From: Bacteroidales bacterium
GTDB taxonomy: Bacteria > Bacteroidota > Bacteroidia > Bacteroidales > P3
DNA: 38,982 nucleotides
NCBI GenBank assembly: GCA_017480145.1
Contig: JAFVBF010000081.1
Coordinates: forward strand, 1 to 38,982
Direction: 5' to 3'
The notes under the pieces: generated by a model
What the model was told of the DNA's origin: nothing
What the model saw: only the letters and a program-made list of their open reading frames with translations
Database searches by the model: none
Translations under genes and position numbers: made by a program
In this document: piece by piece, positions 17,233 to 25,747 of the stretch
Position numbering within the stretch: the stretch's first letter is position 1
How the letters are laid out: every line of letters begins with the position of its first letter

Positions 17233-17784
17233 TTAGTAGTTCTCCGGCTTCAGCTGGAAATAGGCACGGGCATGGTCGCATACGGGGCAAACCTCGGGAG
17301 CCTCCTTGCCGATGACGATGTGCCCGCAGTTGGAACACTGCCAAATGGCATCACCATCACGACTGAACACGCACTTGTCATTAATGTTTTTCAGCAGCTT
17401 GCGATAACGCTCCTCGTGTTCCTTTTCGATGGCGCCCACCATCTCGAACTTTTCTGCAATCTCATCAAAACCTTCTTCGCGAGCCTCTTGGGCCATACGG
17501 GCATACATGTCTGTCCATTCTTGATTCTCGCCATTAGCGGCATCCTCCAGATTGACAGTTGTCTCGCTCACCTTGCCTCCGTTCAGGTATTTGTACCATA
17601 TCTCGGCATGCTCCTTCTCGTTGGCGGCAGTCTCTTCAAAAATCTTGGAAATCTGCACGTAGCCGTCCTTCTTGGCCTTCGACGCAAAGAAGGTGTACTT
17701 GTTGCGAGCCATGGATTCGCCAGCAAAGGCTTCCATTAGGTTTTTTTCGGTACGACTACCTTTTAGTGATTTGTTTTTTTCCAT
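17233..17784 (-). CDS. rbr: Rubrerythrin
   Basis: The 183-residue protein has the diiron four-helix bundle ([41 protein letters not shown]) and a C-terminal rubredoxin domain with CSNC and CPVC that holds one iron. Rubrerythrin reduces hydrogen peroxide in the cytoplasm of anaerobes, which fits an anaerobic Bacteroidales host. It is slightly shorter than the usual 190 or so residues. It has its own -7 box and terminator, so it is probably a single-gene unit next to the copper genes. Confidence 0.95.
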   Translation of the reverse strand: MEKNKSLKGSRTEKNLMEAFAGESMARNKYTFFASKAKKDGYVQISKIFEETAANEKEHAEIWYKYLNGGKVSETTVNLEDAANGENQEWTDMYARMAQEAREEGFDEIAEKFEMVGAIEKEHEERYRKLLKNINDKCVFSRDGDAIWQCSNCGHIVIGKEAPEVCPVCDHARAYFQLKPENY

Positions 17785-17813
17785 ATCGGTTGGTTTTATG
17801 GTTTAATACGTTG

Positions 17814-17821
17814 CAAAGATA
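17814..17821 (-). promoter_or_regulatory. -7 box for rubrerythrin
   Basis: CAAAGATA is TATCTTTG on the minus strand, 30 bases before the rubrerythrin start. Confidence 0.6.
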
Positions 17822-18009
17822 TAGAAAAATCCGCAATCCATTTGCCGAAAAGAATCTTGTTGGCTCTCGGTACCGGCCCATCCGTTTCTTTCTGTATTTT
17901 GTGTCGTCTTCCATGCCGGATGCAATTAGTATGGGGCTGCTCATTGTCCAGTTTGATTAAAAAATATTCTCATGAAAATGTATTAATTACGTTTTCGCAA
18001 TAAAAAAAA

Positions 18010-18041
18010 TTTGGTCATTTTGCCAAAATGCCGTACTTTTG
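18010..18041 (+). promoter_or_regulatory. Promoter for tRNA-Ala
   Basis: TTTG at 18010-18013, 20 bases, then TACTTTTG at 18034-18041. This is a full Bacteroidetes consensus promoter; transcription would start near 18048, just before the tRNA. Confidence 0.85.
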
Positions 18042-18056
18042 CAATCCGAAAACGAT

Positions 18057-18130
18057 GGGGTATTAGCTCACTTGGCTAGAGCGTTTGACTGGCAGTCAAA
18101 AGGTAATCGGTTCGATTCCGATATACTCCA
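18057..18130 (+). tRNA. tRNA-Ala (GGC)
   Basis: A 74-base cloverleaf: acceptor GGGGTAT pairs with ATACTCC (one G-U), D-arm GCTC/GAGC, anticodon stem TTTGA/TCAAA around CTGGCAG giving anticodon GGC, and T-arm ATCGG TTCGATT CCGAT. The discriminator is A and CCA is not encoded. Confidence 0.95.
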
Positions 18131-18133
18131 CAA

Positions 18134-18170
18134 CAAAAGAGAGACCAATAGGGTCTCTCTTTTGCTTTTT
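18134..18170 (+). terminator. Intrinsic terminator after tRNA-Ala
   Basis: A perfect 13-bp stem (18134-18146 with 18152-18164) around a 5-base loop is followed by CTTTTT. Confidence 0.9.
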
Positions 18171-18260
18171 AGACATAGTGGCTTTCAGCACCCCTATGTG
18201 CCACCAAGCGACTGATTGGTCTTGCATCCAAGGAGTGGCTTTGTTGGCCTGCAAACCTCT

Positions 18261-18665
18261 CTATGGCTTATAGTCGGCTTCGGCAGCAGGCACTCCCACA
18301 TCGTTTTTCAGCCGTCGGAGGGCCTCTTTGGAGGCAGAGAGGCTAAACTCGAAGGTGGCAGAGTCGCTGAGTAGCAACATTTGGGAAGGAACATTGATAT
18401 ACTGGATGTGCCGTCGATTCACCATCAGGCTTTTGCCCACGCGTACAAAGTCCATCGCTGCCCGTCCCAAATTCTGCACCAATAGTTGCTGCATCTGTCG
18501 CAGGCTGATGGCAAGGGTATGGCGTGAGCCATTGTGCATGACGATGTCCGTGTAGTTGCCGCTGGCCTCGAAAAAAATAATTTTGTCGGTGCTGACACGC
18601 AGCATTTCGTCACGCATATTGATGTACAGATAGGTGGGCTTCTCCGCCGATGTAGGGGACTGCAT
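18261..18665 (-). CDS. Stand-alone LytTR DNA-binding regulator
   Basis: The 134-residue protein is almost entirely a LytTR domain: STDKIIFFEASGNYTDIVMHNG, then the central LRQMQQLLV and FVRVGKSLMVNRRHIQYI. LytTR proteins usually carry an N-terminal receiver domain or membrane segments; this one has neither, only about 20 extra residues. It should bind DNA as a dimer, but its signal and targets are unknown. No sensor kinase is adjacent. The nearest minus-strand -7 box is 373 bases upstream at 19038-19045, which would leave a long leader. Confidence 0.85.
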   Translation of the reverse strand: MQSPTSAEKPTYLYINMRDEMLRVSTDKIIFFEASGNYTDIVMHNGSRHTLAISLRQMQQLLVQNLGRAAMDFVRVGKSLMVNRRHIQYINVPSQMLLLSDSATFEFSLSASKEALRRLKNDVGVPAAEADYKP

Positions 18666-19308
18666 GTCTCAGAATCCTTTTGACGTATGCGCCCCAGCAT
18701 ACGATATTATGTCTGAGGGCTGCATACCAAAATTGTTTTGCTATTTGTGCCCATCCGAGTTCCCTGAGGGGCAGGAATAAAGTGAATAAGAAAAGCATAG
18801 AACTCGAGTTGATAGTTCTACACCTTTTAGGCATCGCCAAACGCCCTCCACAAGTAAAACCAATTGAACCTTATCCTATGCCCCCAATATTGCAATGGCT
18901 CGCAGGCCATGGCATATTGCAAAGCAAAAAGGCATCAGTATCAGTGTCCTTGTGTTAATGTTTTGGCGAACTTTAAAAGGTGGACCTATACAAATGCTTT
19001 CGTCGCATGTCCGACTTTCTATCGTCGAATCAGGCGGCAAAGATACACTTTTTTCCCCGAAACCAATGCCTGTCAAGATAAGGTTCTACCAAATACTTAA
19101 CGAATAAAGCACTACGGTGTCCAGATGAGAAAACAGCCCATGCCATAAAGCGCAAACCATATACCCCCCCTTCTCCCATGCCATAGGATTTTCCACATTC
19201 CTCACGGCAAGAGCAAAGCATAACGCTTCGTGAGTTCCTATGAAATCAGATGTATAGCTACTTATCTTGCGACCCTGTTATTTATCGCATGGAAATTAAT
19301 GAAGAATG
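18666..19308. other. Gene-poor region upstream of the LytTR gene
   Basis: I see no convincing coding region here; the open frames are short and have no recognisable motif. A minus-strand -7 box, TATCTTTG, lies at 19038-19045. An imperfect inverted repeat lies near 18889-18921 (AATATTGCAATGG ... CCATGGCATATTGC). The stretch could be a long untranslated leader of the LytTR gene or hold a small RNA, but no known RNA family was recognised. Confidence 0.4.
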
Positions 19309-19339
19309 CCCCCACCTATGGGCATGATGCCAATGGGGG
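19309..19339 (-). terminator. Possible terminator hairpin after the phosphopantetheinyl transferase gene
   Basis: CCCCCA at 19309-19314 pairs with TGGGGG at 19334-19339, with an inner GGCAT/ATGCC pair. On the minus strand it is followed by the moderately T-rich CATTCTTCATTAATTT. Confidence 0.45.
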
Positions 19340-19357
19340 GCCAGACACCTTGATTGG

Positions 19358-19960
19358 TTATAGCGTGGCCTTGTAGCATAGACTTAGCCAGCCGTCTATG
19401 CTCGGAAGGGGGCGGGTATCTATTGTTACGCCGAGGGAGTCAAGATGAGTAACTGTGAGAAGGGGTTGAAGATTGCAGGCGATGCCTGTGCCGAGGTATT
19501 TGAGCAGGGCTTCTTTGCGGGTCCATATGCGCAGGAACTCGCTTTCGGGGTCGGCGGATTGATGTATCTCGTTCATCTCGTCATCGTTGCAAACCCTCCG
19601 AATCAGTGCCTTGCTGACAGCGCGGCGGCACTCTATGTCGATGCCTACCGGCGATTCGTCGCTCACGGCCACGGCCACACCTTGCGCACAGTGGCTCAGA
19701 TTGAAATGCAGGGCAGGGTAATTGACCAAATAGGGCTTGCCATGAGGTCCGATGGCAAACACGGGCGGTTCGACGAAGCGTTGAGCGCGTTGCAATAGGC
19801 GCATCAGCAACATATAGGCTGCAACTCTCTCCTGACGGCGGCGAGGGTGACTCATGGCAGACACCCGAACCCGTTGCTGCTCTGGCATTTGACTTAGCAG
19901 GCCTCTCATTTGGGCATCGTCGTAGGGGACGAGCGGGGCTATGATTTCAAAATCTGTCAT
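19358..19960 (-). CDS. 4'-phosphopantetheinyl transferase, Sfp type
   Basis: The 200-residue protein has the family motifs in order: GPHGKPYL, FNLSHC, VGIDIE (magnesium and CoA binding) and WTRKEALLKYLGTGI. The enzyme attaches phosphopantetheine from coenzyme A to a serine on a carrier protein in the cytoplasm. Sfp-type length suggests a broad or secondary-metabolism partner, but in Bacteroidales it may serve the fatty acid carrier protein; no carrier gene is nearby. It follows tsaC by 27 bases and is probably cotranscribed with it. Confidence 0.88.
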   Translation of the reverse strand: MTDFEIIAPLVPYDDAQMRGLLSQMPEQQRVRVSAMSHPRRRQERVAAYMLLMRLLQRAQRFVEPPVFAIGPHGKPYLVNYPALHFNLSHCAQGVAVAVSDESPVGIDIECRRAVSKALIRRVCNDDEMNEIHQSADPESEFLRIWTRKEALLKYLGTGIACNLQPLLTVTHLDSLGVTIDTRPLPSIDGWLSLCYKATL

Positions 19961-19987
19961 CGAACCAGTTGGTTAGCGTCGGGGCGG

Positions 19988-20554
19988 TCAGTCCCTCAGA
20001 ATTTGCACGGCACCATCCGTCTTCAGCATGACGATGCGGCTGCCTTGAGTATACCCGCTTCTGAACGAAGAGAGCCCGGGCAGGGCATAATCAACAAGGC
20101 TTTTAATATCAGGATCAATGTCAGAATAGCCTTGGGGCGAAGGCCTTCCTGAAAAGTTGGCAGAGGTGCTTACCAAGGGATGCCCTAATGCTTCAAGCAG
20201 GCTTTGACAGAACGGATGGCGAGGAACCCTTACACCTATGGTGCCATCGGCAGCAGGCAGATTGTCGGCCAATTCGGGCATCAAGGGCAGAGCGTCGATA
20301 GGGAGAATCACTGTGGTCGGCTTTGTTGTGCCGTCCAAGAATGGCCGTGCGACGGAAGGGCATTGTTCAACCCACTCGGGACGAGCCAAGACAAGCATAC
20401 TCTTGGCATGGTCGCGCTGTTTGATGCGGTAGATTTTCTCCACAGCGTTTCTATTGGAGGCATCACAGCCGATGCCCCAGATGGTATCGGTTGGATAGAG
20501 CAGGGTGCCGCCATCACGGAGGATGGACAGGCTTTGCTGTATGAGTCTCTGCAT
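19988..20554 (-). CDS. tsaC: L-threonylcarbamoyladenylate synthase
   Basis: The enzyme makes threonylcarbamoyl-AMP from threonine, bicarbonate and ATP for the t6A modification of tRNAs. The 188-residue product has the family start GGTLLYPTDTIWGIGCDA, the conserved KQRDHAKSM (KxRxxxK) and STSANFSGRPSP near the C-terminus. The start at 20554 (MQRLIQQSLSIL) was chosen because it fits the family length and follows a -7 box at 20593-20600; the frame extends to 20707 but that would cross the promoter. Sua5 proteins are longer, so TsaC/YwlC type is the better label. Confidence 0.92.
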   Translation of the reverse strand: MQRLIQQSLSILRDGGTLLYPTDTIWGIGCDASNRNAVEKIYRIKQRDHAKSMLVLARPEWVEQCPSVARPFLDGTTKPTTVILPIDALPLMPELADNLPAADGTIGVRVPRHPFCQSLLEALGHPLVSTSANFSGRPSPQGYSDIDPDIKSLVDYALPGLSSFRSGYTQGSRIVMLKTDGAVQILRD

Positions 20555-20592
20555 GATGTTGGAAACTGATGGCAATGCCTTTAGGAAGAGTG

Positions 20593-20600
20593 CAAAATTA
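20593..20600 (-). promoter_or_regulatory. -7 box for tsaC
   Basis: CAAAATTA is TAATTTTG on the minus strand, 39 bases before the tsaC start. Confidence 0.55.
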
Positions 20601-20644
20601 CGATTTTCTTGTGGTATGCCCCGTAAGGATTCGATAAAATTATG

Positions 20645-20652
20645 TAAATTTG
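20645..20652 (+). promoter_or_regulatory. -7 box for the peptide transporter
   Basis: TAAATTTG is an exact TAnnTTTG match 70 bases before the transporter start, divergent from the tsaC box. Confidence 0.55.
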
Positions 20653-20721
20653 CACTTTCCTTTGTTGGTTGCAGACAATTAAGACAATTCAATAATTTAC
20701 TAACCAAAATTTTTAAAGTTT

Positions 20722-22293
20722 ATGTTTAAAGGACATCCTAAGGGATTGATAGCCGCCGCACTCAGCAACATGGGTGAGCGTTTCGGCTATTATATCATGA
20801 ATGCGGTGTTGTTGCTGTTTCTCTGTTCCAAGTTCGGCATTCCCGATGAGACGGCAGCTCTGATTTATGCGGTATTCTATTTCTCCATTTACGTGATGGC
20901 TCTGCCGGGAGGCATCGTGGCCGACAAGTTGCAGAACTACAAAGGCACTATTATGGCGGGCCTCATCACCATGGCAATTGGATACATCGTGTTATCCGTT
21001 CCTATGACCGTTGATGCCGCCAGCAAGACCTTAGTGTTGGTTGTCACCTGCATTGCCCTCCTTGTGATTGCCGCAGGTAATGGCCTGTTCAAGGGCAATC
21101 TACAGGCTATCGTTGGACAGATGTATGACAACCTTGAGGCTGAAGCAGCACAAAAAGGACCGGAGGCTCTTGAAATTGCTCGGAGCAAACGAGATCCGGG
21201 CTTCCAGATTTTCTACGTATTCATCAACATCGGTGGCGTGCTGGCTCCCTTTGTGGCACCCTCGCTGCGTCAGTGGTGGTTAGGCCGCAATGGCATGACC
21301 TACAATTCCGACCTGCCCGCCCTCTGCCACCAGTACATCAACGACGCCACGGGCATGACGGATATCCAGATGGCCAATCTGAACACCTGGATGCAGGCCA
21401 GCAACAGCCATTTCGACCCCGCCAACCTTCAGGCTGCCTGCGAGAGCTACCTTCAAGTCTTCAATACAGGTATTCACTATAGCTTTATAGCCTCCGTGCT
21501 TGCCATGCTTCTGTCTTTCGTTATTTTCCTGATTTACAAACAGAAATTCCCCGCTCCTGCCAAAAAGGCTGCCAAAGAGGTTGTCGAATACACCGCCGAG
21601 GAGAAAGCCGCCATGGCCAAGGACATCAAGCAGCGTATGGCTGGACTCTATGCTGTGCTGGGTATCTGCGTATTCTTCTGGATGTCATTCCACCAGAACG
21701 GTCAGTCGTTGTCACTTTTCGCCCGCAACTTTGTGAACTCAGACAGCGTGGCTCCCGAAGTATGGCAATTCCTCAACCCCGCGCTGGTCATCCTTCTCAC
21801 CCCTGTCATCATGTGGATTTTCGGCACCAAATGGGGCCGCACGGTCTCCACACCGCGCAAAATCGTGCTGGGTATGCTCTTTGCCGGATGCGCCTACCTG
21901 TTCCTTATGCTCTTTAGCATGGGTAAAGGCTATCCATCAGGCATTGAATTTATGGCTCAGGATGCCGACACCATTGCTGGAATGAAGGCTGGAGCATGGG
22001 TACTTATTGTGACCTATTTCTTCCTCACCGTGGCAGAACTTTTCATCAGCCCTCTGGGTCTGAGCTTTGTCTCAAAAATTGCTCCCAAGCATATCCAGGG
22101 CATCTGTCAGGGTCTTTGGCTTACGGCTACCGCCATTGGCAATCTACTCATCGTCATTGGACCCATCCTTTTCAACAAGTTGCCCCACCTGTGGATGACT
22201 TGGGCATTCTTCCTCATCGTCTGCCTCATTGCCGGAGGTGTGATGTTCGGTATGCTCAAATGGCTTGAGCGCATCACCTCTGAACAAAAGTAA
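20722..22293 (+). CDS. Proton-dependent oligopeptide transporter (POT/PTR family)
   Basis: The 523-residue inner membrane protein has the POT start motif in the form NMGERFGYYIMNAVLLLFL (the ExxERFxYY region) and a long set of hydrophobic segments consistent with 12-14 membrane helices. The middle has the family's conserved RDPGFQIFYVFINIGGVLAPF, and the second half has FWMSFHQNGQSLSLFARN and the late SPLGLSFVSKIAPKHIQGICQGLWL. POT proteins import di- and tripeptides with protons. It is a single gene with its own promoter and a hairpin after the stop. Confidence 0.93.
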   Translation: MFKGHPKGLIAAALSNMGERFGYYIMNAVLLLFLCSKFGIPDETAALIYAVFYFSIYVMALPGGIVADKLQNYKGTIMAGLITMAIGYIVLSVPMTVDAASKTLVLVVTCIALLVIAAGNGLFKGNLQAIVGQMYDNLEAEAAQKGPEALEIARSKRDPGFQIFYVFINIGGVLAPFVAPSLRQWWLGRNGMTYNSDLPALCHQYINDATGMTDIQMANLNTWMQASNSHFDPANLQAACESYLQVFNTGIHYSFIASVLAMLLSFVIFLIYKQKFPAPAKKAAKEVVEYTAEEKAAMAKDIKQRMAGLYAVLGICVFFWMSFHQNGQSLSLFARNFVNSDSVAPEVWQFLNPALVILLTPVIMWIFGTKWGRTVSTPRKIVLGMLFAGCAYLFLMLFSMGKGYPSGIEFMAQDADTIAGMKAGAWVLIVTYFFLTVAELFISPLGLSFVSKIAPKHIQGICQGLWLTATAIGNLLIVIGPILFNKLPHLWMTWAFFLIVCLIAGGVMFGMLKWLERITSEQK

Positions 22294-22324
22294 TCCGCAG
22301 TATTACTTGATATAGAAGACTTTT

Positions 22325-22359
22325 GCGGGGCTGCATGTCACATAGACTTGCAGCCCCGC
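22325..22359 (+). terminator. Hairpin after the peptide transporter gene
   Basis: GCGGGGCTGCA at 22325-22335 pairs perfectly with TGCAGCCCCGC at 22349-22359. A T-run is weak (TGCTTTACG), so termination strength is uncertain. Confidence 0.65.
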
Positions 22360-22782
22360 TGCTTTACGTGAACAAAAAATCTAAGTTTGGTGATTCGAAG
22401 AGGGGGCCGTTGGTTCTAATGTCTTGTCAGATGTGTCTGGCTGATACAGATGTTCATTTGTTCTGGCCATCGGGACATGATGGCTTGCAATAAAAAGATG
22501 GAATAGGATATTGATATGCACTGTGGAAGACTTGGGGAGTCATGGCAAAGACGGATTCGGCATTAGGCAAAAGGAAGGCGATGTTACCACGGTATTTTAG
22601 CGTGGAATGGCAAGCATTTCGCCAAATACGGCAGATAACGCAGCGGAACAAGCCAGAGGCTGGTGTGAGACATTAGTACCCTATAATCGTCGCAATCCTC
22701 CTTAGGCAGGCTGTTTTTGTCACAAAAAGGGACTGGCGTCTTGGGCCTATCTCGCATCGAAATGGCCTTTTTTTTTCTGCGG
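22360..22782. other. Intergenic stretch without recognised genes
   Basis: No coding region with a plausible start and family features was seen on either strand. A small palindrome, TTTTTGT C ACAAAAA, lies near 22713-22727. The remainder holds no motif I recognise. Confidence 0.5.
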
Positions 22783-22820
22783 AAAAAAAAGGTTCCCGAG
22801 ACTTTGCCTCGGAAACCTTT
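22783..22820 (-). terminator. Intrinsic terminator after the M49-like gene
   Basis: Arms 22788-22800 and 22808-22820 pair over 13 bases with one mismatch around a 7-base loop. On the minus strand the hairpin runs into eight Ts. Confidence 0.9.
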
Positions 22821-22850
22821 CACATTGTCTTGTTATGACCGATTGTCGCC

Positions 22851-24491
22851 TTATTTCAGACCGAGGGCTTCGAGTCCCTGGTTGTAGCGAATGTCGCGTG
22901 GGATGCCAGCCTTGCTGATGGCATCAAGGTCGTTCTGCAGGTCGGGACGTACTTTGCCGTTCTCTGCGGCATACTGCTTGGCAAAATCGTAGTTGCCATC
23001 GCCTTCGACCTTCAGAATCAGGGCTGCCCATTCATTCATAGCCTCGGTGGTCTTGTCGATGTCAATGACATACTTGCCCTGACTGTCGCGGCTGAAAGCC
23101 CCCTTGTCCTGCATAAAGTTGAAGCACATCATGTTGGCGACGCCGTGAGCCTCGGTGGCACCAAAGCGTACGCTACGCAAAATACCAGCCACGAAGGTGA
23201 CATAGATGTCATCCACCGTCACATCAGTAATCTCGCCTTTCTCAATGAGTTGCTTGGTGAGGAATAAACCACAGATGTCGGCCTTGGCCTCTTCCCATGC
23301 AGAATACTGCTCTTTCAAGGCCTGACGCAGGCTTTGATGGGTATTAATGGTCTGCTTCACACCCAGGCCATGAGCCACTTCGTGATAGCATACATTGCTG
23401 AAAAATGCGTTGAAAGTGATGTTCTTCATCTGATCGTCGCATACCATCAGTTTGGCGATGGGCATCATGATACGGTCAAATTTGGCCTGCATAGCGTTCT
23501 TCAGTTGAAGACGGCGGGTACCCTTGGTGGCGTGGATGCGCTCGTCGTTGGGCAGGTTGATAGCGATGGTTTTGGATGCGGCATTGCAGTCGCCGGCATA
23601 GTAAACCACGTCATAGACATTGAGGTCGCTGGCAGCATCTTGCAACTGGGGCTTGTAGGCCTCTTCCACTGGCAGCAGCGTCTGCATCTCGGGCAGCATG
23701 GCGGTGAATTTTGCCAGACGGTTGCTCCACTCTACGTCTTTCAGCAGGATGAATGACTCGTAGGCGGTCTTATAGCCGTTGAGCATGTCCTCGTAATTCT
23801 CGATGGGACCAACCACGAAGTCCAGCTTGCTGTCCTTCATGTCCATCCATGCCATGTCGCTAATATAGTAGTTGTCGGTCTGGAAAGCCACGCGGCGTTC
23901 CACGAGGTAGTTCTTCAGACCCTCGTTCTCAGCAAGCTCGATGGCTTGTTCCAGCAAGGCATCCACCTTGGCAAGCTGCTCTTTGTATTCCTCATGGTAG
24001 GGGACGACCTTCAGTGCGCCATTATCGTCGCGACGAATCACGGTATACTGGCTGGTTTTCTCGGGGTCTTGCAGGGCATCGAACTCTTCTTTTGTCATAT
24101 CCGTAGGATAGAAAGTGGCTCCCAGAGGCTTCTCGCCATAACCGGGGATGAAGGGCTTTTCGCTATCCAGACGATCCCATGCACCATACTGAATCATGGC
24201 GAAAGCCTTCATGGCAGGGTCTTGCAGGGTGTCCAACGAGGCTCTGTTCTCGTTGCCAAAGGTCTGCTCCCAGTACAGGTCATCCATGATTTCGGCAATT
24301 TGGACAAAAATGGGAATCAGGGCTTTCTCTTTCTCGCTCAACTGATTTACCAAATCGCTGCTCAAGGTGTATTCGGCATACTCGTCCACCTTCTGTTGCA
24401 ACTCCGACTGGGCGACTTCGCCGCCCTTGCCCTTGCAGCCTACGGCTGCCAGTAGTGAAAGAGCCAATGCGGATGTCATTAATTTCTTCAT
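22851..24491 (-). CDS. M49-like zinc metallopeptidase (dipeptidyl-peptidase III superfamily), lipoprotein
   Basis: The 546-residue product has a lipoprotein signal (LALSLLAAVGC, then KGKGG). The zinc site is H370EVAH374 followed by E400EAKAD, the second half matching the M49 motif EExRAD/E. Classical M49 enzymes have HExxxH and about 50 residues between the two motifs; here it is HExxH with about 26. The fold assignment rests on the second motif and on general similarity to a Bacteroidetes family that I recall being given varied names. It should act in the periplasm or on the surface, probably on short peptides; that substrate is inferred. It has its own promoter and terminator. Confidence 0.72.
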   Translation of the reverse strand: MKKLMTSALALSLLAAVGCKGKGGEVAQSELQQKVDEYAEYTLSSDLVNQLSEKEKALIPIFVQIAEIMDDLYWEQTFGNENRASLDTLQDPAMKAFAMIQYGAWDRLDSEKPFIPGYGEKPLGATFYPTDMTKEEFDALQDPEKTSQYTVIRRDDNGALKVVPYHEEYKEQLAKVDALLEQAIELAENEGLKNYLVERRVAFQTDNYYISDMAWMDMKDSKLDFVVGPIENYEDMLNGYKTAYESFILLKDVEWSNRLAKFTAMLPEMQTLLPVEEAYKPQLQDAASDLNVYDVVYYAGDCNAASKTIAINLPNDERIHATKGTRRLQLKNAMQAKFDRIMMPIAKLMVCDDQMKNITFNAFFSNVCYHEVAHGLGVKQTINTHQSLRQALKEQYSAWEEAKADICGLFLTKQLIEKGEITDVTVDDIYVTFVAGILRSVRFGATEAHGVANMMCFNFMQDKGAFSRDSQGKYVIDIDKTTEAMNEWAALILKVEGDGNYDFAKQYAAENGKVRPDLQNDLDAISKAGIPRDIRYNQGLEALGLK

Positions 24492-24569
24492 TTTAATTGT
24501 TTTTGATTAATAGATTAGTGTTTTCCTCGTATCAAGCAGAGGCAGAATTGCCCCCTTGCGATATGCTTG

Positions 24570-24600
24570 CAAAATTACTCTTTTAATTTGGTTTGACAAA
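24570..24600 (-). promoter_or_regulatory. Promoter for the M49-like gene
   Basis: On the minus strand TTTG (24597-24600), 19 bases, then TAATTTTG (24570-24577): a full Bacteroidetes promoter match 78 bases before the start codon. Confidence 0.8.
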
Positions 24601-24687
24601 ATCACATACGAGTGCTCTGTCTGGAGAAAATATCTTTTCTAAGGGCAGGAGGTTTTTAAAAATACGCAATCGAATTGCAAAAAAACG

Positions 24688-24695
24688 TAATTTTG
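24688..24695 (+). promoter_or_regulatory. -7 box for cysK
   Basis: TAATTTTG is an exact TAnnTTTG match 62 bases before the cysK ATG. No -33 TTTG at the right spacing. Confidence 0.55.
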
Positions 24696-24757
24696 TCTCC
24701 GTAAATGTGGTCGCCTTGAGTGGCAGACATTCTTTAATCACCATATATTTCACTATC

Positions 24758-25666
24758 ATGTATTACAAAAATCTTACCAGCCTTATTGGCAACACTCCGA
24801 TGGTCGAAGCCGCCCCTGTAGAGGGACAGCAGGCCCGTATTATTCTGAAACTTGAACTCTTCAATCCTGGCGGCAGTGTGAAGGATCGCATTGCCTTGGC
24901 CATGATAGAGGATGCCGAGCGCAACGGAACCCTCCAGCCTGGCGGCACCATCATCGAGCCTACCAGTGGCAACACTGGCATCGGTTTGGCCTGGGTGGGG
25001 CGTGCCCGTGGCTACCGCGTCATTCTGACCATGCCCGAGAGCATGAGTATTGAACGCCGCAATCTGCAGAAAGCCTTTGGTGCTGAACTCGAACTGACTC
25101 CTGCCGCCGAGGGTATGGCGGGCACCCTTAAAAAGGCCGAGGAGCTCCGACAGAGCATCCCTGGCGCAGTGATTCTGGGACAGTTTGACAACCCGGCCAA
25201 TCCCGCCATTCATGAACGTACCACAGGCGAAGAGATATGGCATGACACAGAGGGCGAGGTAGATGTCTTCGTCGCCGGCGTGGGCACGGGCGGCACCGTC
25301 AGCGGTGTAGGCCATACCCTCAAACGTCACAAAGCCTCTGTCGAGATTGTGGCCGTGGAACCCTCCACGTCGCAGATGCTGGCTAAAGGTGAAGCTGGCC
25401 CACACAAGATTCAGGGCATCGGAGCCAACTTTGTCCCCAAGAATTTTGACCGCGGTACAGTCGATCAGATTCTGCCCATTTCTACCGAACAGGCTTTTGA
25501 TGCCATGCGCCTACTGGCCTCTCAGATGGGATTGCTGGTCGGCATCAGCTCTGGAGCAGCCTATGCTGCCGCCCTCGAACTGGCCGCCAAGCCGGAATAC
25601 AAGGGCAAGACCATCGTGGCATTGCTGCCCGATACCGGCGAACGCTATCTGTCCATGATTTCCTAA
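24758..25666 (+). CDS. cysK: Cysteine synthase (O-acetylserine sulfhydrylase)
   Basis: CysK makes cysteine from O-acetylserine and sulfide using pyridoxal phosphate. The 302-residue product has LIGNTPMVE, the PLP lysine in NPGGSVKDRIA, the substrate loop PTSGNTGIGLA, the phosphate-binding GVGTGGTVSGVG and the late VGISSGAA. The start at 24758 (MYYKNLTSLIGNTP) is the family start; the frame is open further upstream but would cross the promoter. It faces cysE, the gene for the preceding enzyme, across a shared terminator. Confidence 0.96.
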   Translation: MYYKNLTSLIGNTPMVEAAPVEGQQARIILKLELFNPGGSVKDRIALAMIEDAERNGTLQPGGTIIEPTSGNTGIGLAWVGRARGYRVILTMPESMSIERRNLQKAFGAELELTPAAEGMAGTLKKAEELRQSIPGAVILGQFDNPANPAIHERTTGEEIWHDTEGEVDVFVAGVGTGGTVSGVGHTLKRHKASVEIVAVEPSTSQMLAKGEAGPHKIQGIGANFVPKNFDRGTVDQILPISTEQAFDAMRLLASQMGLLVGISSGAAYAAALELAAKPEYKGKTIVALLPDTGERYLSMIS

Positions 25667-25693
25667 ACACGGACAACGGCAATTTCCCCAAAT

Positions 25694-25740
25694 AAAAACT
25701 CCGGCGATTCAAAAGAAACATTGAATCGCCGGAGTTTTTT
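25694..25740. terminator. Bidirectional terminator between cysK and cysE
   Basis: A perfect 19-bp stem (25694-25712 with 25721-25739) has A5 on one side and T6 on the other, so it works as an intrinsic terminator on both strands. Confidence 0.95.
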
Positions 25741-25747
25741 AGCAAAA

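Noticed and set aside
18680-18958. Open frame of 92 codons upstream of the LytTR gene
   Set aside because: No recognisable motif, no promoter, and residue use unlike the real genes around it.
20555-20707. Longer N-terminus for tsaC
   Set aside because: It would add 51 residues not seen in the family and cross both -7 boxes of the divergent promoters.
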